Positions 59,119 to 64,000 of a stretch of DNA of 64,000 bases are shown piece after piece. The notes under the pieces were generated by a model. The model worked only from the letters and a program-made list of their open reading frames with translations, had not been told where the DNA came from and did not search any database. Origin of the DNA: Hyphomonadaceae bacterium (GTDB taxonomy: Bacteria > Pseudomonadota > Alphaproteobacteria > Caulobacterales > Aquidulcibacteraceae); assembly GCA_019636095.1 (NCBI GenBank), contig JAHBYF010000005.1:186001-250000 (forward strand), written 5' to 3'. The number at the start of each line of letters is the position of its first letter. Position 1 is the first letter of the stretch. Made by a program: the position numbers and the translations under genes.

Positions 59119-61152
59119 CTAGTTGAAGATGTCGCCGAGGTCCGGGAAACCGTTGTCGTCGCCGCGGCGGCGGCCGTCGTTGTTGCCGAAGGCGTTGACA
59201 AGATCATCGAAGAAGCTCGCCATTTCCACTTGCGCAGGTGAGTACGCGGGCTGCTCGATGCCGGGCAGCGGATGGTTCTCGATGCCTTCGTGGGCGACGC
59301 GCATGGAATCGGCCCAGATTTGTGCCGGCAATGTGCCGCCAGTGGTGCGGCCCATGGACGTGAAGTCGTCGTGACCAACCCAAACGCCGGCTGTAAAATC
59401 GTGGCTGTAACCCACGAACCAAGCGTCGCGCCAATCGGAACTGGTGCCAGTCTTGCCGGCGATGTCGCGATTGCCGATCCGTGCTCCGGCGCCGGTGCCG
59501 CGAAGAACCACCGCGCCCATCATGCTGTTCATGCGGTGTGCAATGTCTTCATCCAGCACACGTTGGGGTGTGTAGGGCGGGCGCGCATAGATTTCCTGGC
59601 CGGCCGAGTTGGTCACGCGCTGCACGATATGCGGATCGACGCGCAAGCCATCGTCCATGAAGGTGGCGAAGGCGGTGGTCATGTCCCAGAGCGTAGTTTC
59701 GATCGAGCCGAGCGCAATCGAAGGCGGAACGAAGGCGTTGCGTTCCGGCATGTTGGCGATGCCGAGGCGTCGTGCCACGTCTGCAACGCGGGCCGGGCCG
59801 ACCTCGTTGGCGACTTCGGCTGCGACCGTGTTGATCGAAAGCGCAAACGCAGTTCGCAGTGTCACTGCGCCGCGATAACCCTCGTCGTAGTTGCGCGGGC
59901 GCCAGCCGTCGATGACGACAGGTTCGTCGTAGCGCACATCTTCAGTGTCAAAACCCGACTCGAGCGCGGCGGTGTAGACAAATGTCTTGAAGGTGGAGCC
60001 GGGTTGGCGCCGGGCTTGGGTGACGCGGTTGAACTTCGATGTGTTGTAGTCGGTGCCGCCGATCAGTGCACGGACGCCGCCATCGCGGTCCAGAGCCAAG
60101 TAGGACGCTTGCAGCGGACGGCGGCCAAAGGCGCGATTGCCGAGCCGGCGGCGGATGGAATCGGAGGCAGCGCGCTGGGTGTCGGCGTCTATGGTCATTT
60201 GAATGACTAGGTCCGGCACATCGCGGCCTACGACCGCGCGCGCCTGTTCGACCGCCAAGTCGAACGCGTAACCCAGCGAACGTTCAACGGCGGGGCGTTC
60301 AACGACGCGGATGCGTTGCGCAATGGCTTGGTCGCGCTGTTCGGAGGTGATGTAGCCGGCATCAACCATCGCCGCGAGCACCACGTGTTGACGGGCTGTC
60401 GCGCGTTCGAGGCTCTCTGTCGGCGCTGAGCGTGACGGCGCTTTGGGGAGACCGGCAAGCATCGCCGCTTCTGCGAGTGTGAGTTCACTGGCCGGCTTGC
60501 CGAAGAAGCGACGCGCAGCGGCGTCGACGCCATAGGCTTGATCGCCGAGATAGACGCGGTTGAGGTAGAGTTCGAGGATCTCATCCTTCGTTAGCCGCCG
60601 TTCGAGGCGCGAGGCGAGCACCATCTCGCGCAATTTGCGGTTCACGGTCTGGCGCGGTGTGAGGAAGAGATTGCGCGCGAGCTGTTGCGTCAGCGTCGAG
60701 CCGCCTTGCACGGTTTCACCGGCGCGCAAATTGGCGAGCACGGCGCGCAGCACGCCGATCCGGTCAACGCCTTCGTGCTCGTAGAAGCGGCGATCTTCGA
60801 TGGCAAGGAAGGCTTGCGGCACGTAGTCCGGTACGTCCGCTAGGTGGATACGGTTGCCGTAATAGGGTCCGCGCACGCCGAGCGTTTCGCCATCGCGATC
60901 GACAAATCGCACGGATTCCTGTCTGTTCAGCGACCAGATCGTTTCAGCGTCCGGAACGCGGGGAAGCCCCCAGTATATCCAGAGCCACAGCGAGACGACG
61001 CCAACCAGGACTATACCCGCAAAGACGCTCGCAACCTTGCGCCAAGTGAAGCGCTGGCCGAGCATCTGGTTGAGCTGTGCCTGCGCGGCGGCGGCGCGCA
61101 TCTTCGCCCAGTCGATGCGGCTGCGAAAGTCGGGCCGGTTATTGTCGGACAA
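59119..61152 (-). CDS. Class A penicillin-binding protein (PBP1A type)
   Basis: Bifunctional peptidoglycan synthase, about 677 residues from the TTG at 61152 (705 from the ATG at 61236). One membrane helix (VASVFAGIVLVGVVSLWLWIY), a GT51 domain with catalytic Glu in AFLAIEDRRFYEHEGVD and QGGSTLTQQLARNLFL, then a transpeptidase with STFK (QPGSTFKTF), SIN and KTGT (IAGKTGTSSD). The TTG is preferred because GGAG precedes it and the 28 extra residues are atypical. It is first in a unit with the ABC-F gene and divergent from the GTA-like genes. Confidence 0.9.
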   Translation of the reverse strand: MSDNNRPDFRSRIDWAKMRAAAAQAQLNQMLGQRFTWRKVASVFAGIVLVGVVSLWLWIYWGLPRVPDAETIWSLNRQESVRFVDRDGETLGVRGPYYGNRIHLADVPDYVPQAFLAIEDRRFYEHEGVDRIGVLRAVLANLRAGETVQGGSTLTQQLARNLFLTPRQTVNRKLREMVLASRLERRLTKDEILELYLNRVYLGDQAYGVDAAARRFFGKPASELTLAEAAMLAGLPKAPSRSAPTESLERATARQHVVLAAMVDAGYITSEQRDQAIAQRIRVVERPAVERSLGYAFDLAVEQARAVVGRDVPDLVIQMTIDADTQRAASDSIRRRLGNRAFGRRPLQASYLALDRDGGVRALIGGTDYNTSKFNRVTQARRQPGSTFKTFVYTAALESGFDTEDVRYDEPVVIDGWRPRNYDEGYRGAVTLRTAFALSINTVAAEVANEVGPARVADVARRLGIANMPERNAFVPPSIALGSIETTLWDMTTAFATFMDDGLRVDPHIVQRVTNSAGQEIYARPPYTPQRVLDEDIAHRMNSMMGAVVLRGTGAGARIGNRDIAGKTGTSSDWRDAWFVGYSHDFTAGVWVGHDDFTSMGRTTGGTLPAQIWADSMRVAHEGIENHPLPGIEQPAYSPAQVEMASFFDDLVNAFGNNDGRRRGDDNGFPDLGDIFN

Positions 61153-61357
61153 GGAAAACTCCGGGAGGGGGTGTCCAATAGAGGTATGGCCGAATTCTGG
61201 CCAGAGGAAACGCGGATAGACACCCTGCGTATCCATGCCGCTTTGGCGGAAAGTCCTGAACTATCAAGCTCCGCTGCAAAATCAATCCGACCGCCACGGG
61301 GTCGATGTAGAGTTCCGGCACTGTCGAGAACAAGGATTTCAGCAAGGGAGCCGGGCG

Positions 61358-61648
61358 GTGAGTACCGCGATAGCATTTCGTACATACCTGGACGCCGCGC
61401 ACGCGGCCCTCAATGGGGGCGACGCTTTGGACGCTGAGCGGTTCGCGAAGGCGATTTCGGTGCTGGTGCGGGCGGAGCGCGATGTGGCGGAATTCCTGTC
61501 CGAAGCCCGTAGCGCAAGTGAGAATGACGAGTCCGAAGCTATTCGCGCCGAACTTCAACGTAGGCTTGCTCTCCTCGCTGACGCGGACCGCGCGGGAAGC
61601 TCTGGTGAAGTTCTTGCCGCCATCGCTGCAACGCGAATTACTCCGTGA
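61358..61648 (+). CDS. GTA-like small terminase protein (gp1-type)
   Basis: 96 residues, helical and highly charged: FRTYLDAAHAALNGGDALDAERFAKAISVLVRAERDVAEFL, then a second helix pair. A helical protein of about 100 residues directly before a GTA large terminase is the position and size of gp1 (TerS) in the Rhodobacter capsulatus GTA. The GTG start has AGGGAG seven bases upstream; a longer frame from 61235 runs without support. It overlaps the next gene. Identification rests mainly on context. Confidence 0.6.
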   Translation: MSTAIAFRTYLDAAHAALNGGDALDAERFAKAISVLVRAERDVAEFLSEARSASENDESEAIRAELQRRLALLADADRAGSSGEVLAAIAATRITP

Positions 61649-62846
61649 GTGGAGCTATTGGTGTCGCGCGGAACAATACGAGCCGGTCGGCGACTGGCCG
61701 TGTTGGTTGTTCATGGGTGGGCGAGGCGCAGGCAAAACGCGGGCTGGAGCCGAATGGGTGTCGCAATTGGCGCAAAGCGGCCGGGCTCGGCGCGTTGCGT
61801 TGGTTGGCCAGACATTTCACGACGTGCGTGAGGTGATGGTCGAGGGACACTCGGGCTTGCGCTCGCTAACGCGCGAGCGTCCGAACTATGAAGCCAGCCG
61901 CAGACGTCTGGTTTGGAGCAACGGCGCGCAAGCGGCGTGTCTCTCATCAGAGGACCCCGAAACGATAAGGGGGCCGCAGTTCGACGCGGCGTGGTGTGAC
62001 GAGCTTTGCTATTGGGCGCACCCCGACGAGACGCTGGAGACGTTGCAACTTGGCCTGCGGCTGGGGACGCGCCCGCGCATGATGGTGACGACGACGCCGC
62101 GGCCGATTCCGGCGTTGAAGGGGCTGTTGGCGCAGAGCGACACGGTGACGACCCGATCGACGACCTTCGACAATGCGGAGAATTTGTCCGCTGATTTCAT
62201 TGCGACGCTAAGAGCGCGCTGGAGCGGGTCGGCTCGGCAGCGGCAGGAAATGAACGGCGAGCTGATTGAAGAACCGGAAGGCGCGTTGTGGCGGCGCGCG
62301 GAGCTTGAAGCGCTTCGTGAGCGCGACGATGGCCCGTTCGATCGTGTGGTCGTTGCAGTCGACCCGCCGGCGAGCAGCGGACCGAAAGCAGATACGTGCG
62401 GCATCGTTGCCGCTGCAGTGCGAGGCGAGGGGTTGGGGCGGCGGGCCATAGTGCTTGCCGATGCAAGCGTTCAAGGTGTTGCGCCGCATGTGTGGGCGGC
62501 GCGCGTTGCAGAGCTGGCGCGTTCGGTTGGGGCGCAATCAATCGTCGCTGAGGCAAACAACGGGGGCGAGATGGTGCGCGCGGTGCTGAAGGCGGCGGCG
62601 CCAGATTTCAACGTGCGCTTGGTGCGCGCGAGTGAGGGGAAAAAGGCGCGAGCGGAACCGATCGTGGCGCTCTATGCGCAGGGCAGGGTGAAACACTCCG
62701 CCGCCTTCCCGGACTTGGAAGACCAAATGTGCGCGTTTGGGGCGGAAGGCTTTTCCGAAAGCCCCGATCGCGTGGACGCGCTTGTTTGGGCGCTTACGGA
62801 CTTGCTGCTCGTTGGCGTGGCGTCGCCGCAGATACGAGCGCTTTAA
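61566..62846 (+). CDS. GTA large terminase (TerL, gp2-type)
   Basis: DNA-packaging motor and nuclease, about 426 residues. Walker A is GGRGAGKTRAGAEW (51-58), Walker B is FDAAWCDE (139-146), and the C-terminal RNase-H-like nuclease has its first Asp in VVVAVDPPASS (about 263), with DLEDQMCAFG near the end. The sequence is of the GTA type (GDWPCWLFMGGRGAGKT). The start is uncertain: TTG 61566, GTG 61605, or an upstream ATG at 61413 in an otherwise unrelated stretch. It overlaps gp1 by about 80 bases. All motifs are intact. Confidence 0.88.
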   Translation: MLSSLTRTAREALVKFLPPSLQRELLREWSYWCRAEQYEPVGDWPCWLFMGGRGAGKTRAGAEWVSQLAQSGRARRVALVGQTFHDVREVMVEGHSGLRSLTRERPNYEASRRRLVWSNGAQAACLSSEDPETIRGPQFDAAWCDELCYWAHPDETLETLQLGLRLGTRPRMMVTTTPRPIPALKGLLAQSDTVTTRSTTFDNAENLSADFIATLRARWSGSARQRQEMNGELIEEPEGALWRRAELEALRERDDGPFDRVVVAVDPPASSGPKADTCGIVAAAVRGEGLGRRAIVLADASVQGVAPHVWAARVAELARSVGAQSIVAEANNGGEMVRAVLKAAAPDFNVRLVRASEGKKARAEPIVALYAQGRVKHSAAFPDLEDQMCAFGAEGFSESPDRVDALVWALTDLLLVGVASPQIRAL

Positions 62847-62858
62847 CGAAAGACGACA

Positions 62859-64000
62859 ATGCTCAACTGGTTGAGAAAACTCCGCAGCGCGAGCGCGGAG
62901 CGAAAGCTTTTGGCTTGGCACGTCCCGGGGCGGCCGGTTTGGCCGATGCGGGACCCCGCGGCTTTTGCGCGCGAAGGTTATGGGCGAAACGCGATTGCAT
63001 ACCGCTGCGTGCGTCTGATCGCCGAAGCAGCCGCAAGCGCCCCGTTGCATGTGGGGCCTGAAGATCACCCGCTGACCAACCTGTTGGCGCGACCGAACCC
63101 AGAGCAAACGGGGATAGAGTTGCTCGAAGCTTTCTACGGACACTTGCAGGTTGCCGGGAATGCCTACCTTGAGGCCGCGTGCATCGGAGAAGACGCGCCC
63201 TCCGAGCTTTACGTGCTGCGGCCAGATCGTATGAGCGTCATTCCGGGGGCCGACGGCTGGCCGGTGGGGTGGGAACATCGCGTCGGCTCCAGTGTGCGAC
63301 GCTTTGAGCGCGATCCACTCACGAATGACGCGCCAATCTTGCATCTGAAGCTCTTTAATCCAGCAGATGACTGGTATGGCCTCTCGCCGATGGAGGCGGC
63401 GGCGTTCTCGATTGATCGCTTGGACCAGGGCAATGTGTGCCGCATTGCACTCTATGGTGGCGATGCACTCGCCAGCGTCACGCGAATGGAGCTGCTTGAC
63501 GGCGCCAATGCGTTTGCCATCGAAGCGGATGGTGAGTGGGAGCTCATCCAGGCGGAGATGTGCGAACTCGTTGCGCCGGGCGTCTACGATCTGAGCGGGT
63601 TCCTGCGCGGTCGCCTGGGTTCGGCTCACGCGATGCGCGCGCCACACGCTGTTGGCGCGCGCATCATAAAAATGGATAGGCGGCTGGCGCGCGCGGATGT
63701 TGGTGCGCATGAGTGGGGCGAGGCGCTGAAATTCATCGCGCCGCCAAGTGAAATGCTGCCGACAAGCGCACGCGCCGAGGCGGCGACCGTCACTCTTCCG
63801 CACGCCGCGGTTCGGCCTTGGGCGCCGGCGCACGTGAGGGCAGCGCGCGCCGCCTCGGGAGATGTGCTGATCACCTGGGTGCGTTGCGCCCGGCTGGGCG
63901 GAGATTCCTGGGGACCGGGCGAGCCTCCGGTCGGCGTCCCCACGGAAAGCTACGTCCTCGAAGTGCTGGATGGCTCTGATCCGGTGCGAACCGAGGCGAC
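62859..64000 (+). CDS. Chimera: GTA portal N-terminus fused in frame to gp15 C-terminus, 3' end cut
   Basis: From residue 1 to about 186 the sequence is a GTA portal protein (gp3): RKLLAWHVPGRPVWPMRD, GYGRNAIAYRCVRLIAEAAAS, YGHLQVAGNAYLEA, LYVLRPDRMSVIPGADGWPV, DWYGLSPMEAAAFSID. From about 187 on it is the C-terminal part of the GTA gp15 host-specificity/tail protein: RLDQGNVCRIALYGGDALASV, LLDGANAFAI, YDLSGFLRGRLGSAHAM, LITWVRCARLGGDSW, SYVLEVLDG. The join, near base 63417, keeps the frame. A normal portal has about 390 residues, and 11 or more genes usually lie between portal and gp15. Whether this is a genomic deletion or an assembly join cannot be told here. No stop before the window end. 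Confidence 0.8.
   Translation, partial: MLNWLRKLRSASAERKLLAWHVPGRPVWPMRDPAAFAREGYGRNAIAYRCVRLIAEAAASAPLHVGPEDHPLTNLLARPNPEQTGIELLEAFYGHLQVAGNAYLEAACIGEDAPSELYVLRPDRMSVIPGADGWPVGWEHRVGSSVRRFERDPLTNDAPILHLKLFNPADDWYGLSPMEAAAFSIDRLDQGNVCRIALYGGDALASVTRMELLDGANAFAIEADGEWELIQAEMCELVAPGVYDLSGFLRGRLGSAHAMRAPHAVGARIIKMDRRLARADVGAHEWGEALKFIAPPSEMLPTSARAEAATVTLPHAAVRPWAPAHVRAARAASGDVLITWVRCARLGGDSWGPGEPPVGVPTESYVLEVLDGSDPVRTEA

Noticed and set aside
62538..63833. 431-codon antisense frame across terL and the portal chimera
   Set aside because: Arg-rich shadow; the plus strand carries GTA signatures throughout. The open plus-strand frame reaches the window edge without a stop.
1..64000. tRNA, rRNA, CRISPR arrays
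   Set aside because: The short intergenic gaps were read on both strands for cloverleaf-like blocks or regularly spaced repeats; none was convincing. A covariance-model search would be decisive.

Overview
The window reads as a chromosomal piece of a GC-rich alphaproteobacterium, most likely of the Caulobacterales (Caulobacter/Hyphomonadaceae side). The evidence is a CckA-type cell-cycle kinase, an alphaproteobacterial LexA box (GTTC-N7-GTTC) before recA, clusters of GANTC (CcrM-type) sites in two promoters, a MucR-family regulator, DUF1491, DUF2336 and DUF6456 proteins, and genes of the Rhodobacter-type gene transfer agent (GTA). No rRNA, tRNA or CRISPR array was recognised.

Layout. 1-5.9 kb: the cckA kinase/receiver part, then an aldo/keto reductase, an alpha/beta hydrolase, a pirin and small unknown proteins. 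6.1-18 kb: mostly core genes (recA, alaS, icd, trmJ, rimO) with two GNAT acetyltransferases, an enoyl-CoA hydratase and a LysE exporter. 18-24 kb: unknown proteins including three copies of one uncharacterised family, a bfd-bfr iron-storage pair and a DNA photolyase. 24.3-30.2 kb: rpsD with a clear terminator, a PPK2 polyphosphate kinase, a DUF502 protein, an HtrA-like protease, an S9 peptidase, and the bolA/grxD pair. 30.6-34.4 kb: a TonB energising operon exbB-exbD-exbD-tonB-tonB-tonB. 34.5-37.5 kb: a secreted protein, an MFS exporter and a DUF2336 protein. 37.6-44.8 kb: a ten-gene operon for an Mrp-like cation/proton antiporter complex with three large NuoL/M/N-type subunits, most joints overlapping by 1-4 bases.

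44.9-48.35 kb holds the clearest mobile element. An IS1595-type transposon of about 3.0 kb sits immediately after the stop codon of mucR. It has a 13-bp direct repeat outside, related inverted ends inside, a DDE transposase, and four passenger genes (two with CxxC pairs) that are not transposition genes. The mucR-like protein itself lacks the second histidine of its zinc site.

48.4-61.2 kb: a stand-alone DnaA domain IV protein translationally coupled to a DUF6456 protein, sufE, a secreted protein divergent from a membrane histidine kinase (three GANTC sites between them), prfC, a second DUF2336 protein, an ABC-F ATPase and a class A penicillin-binding protein. 61.3-64 kb: the start of a GTA cluster (small terminase, large terminase, portal). 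The portal reading frame changes after about residue 186 into the C-terminal part of the GTA gp15 host-specificity protein, with no frame break. This implies loss of everything normally lying between portal and gp15, either in the genome or in the assembly. The frame is still open at the window edge.

All calls come from reading the sequence and family knowledge; no database search was run. Starts were moved from the longest frame where a ribosome site, family alignment or a 4-base overlap argued for it, and each such choice is stated.
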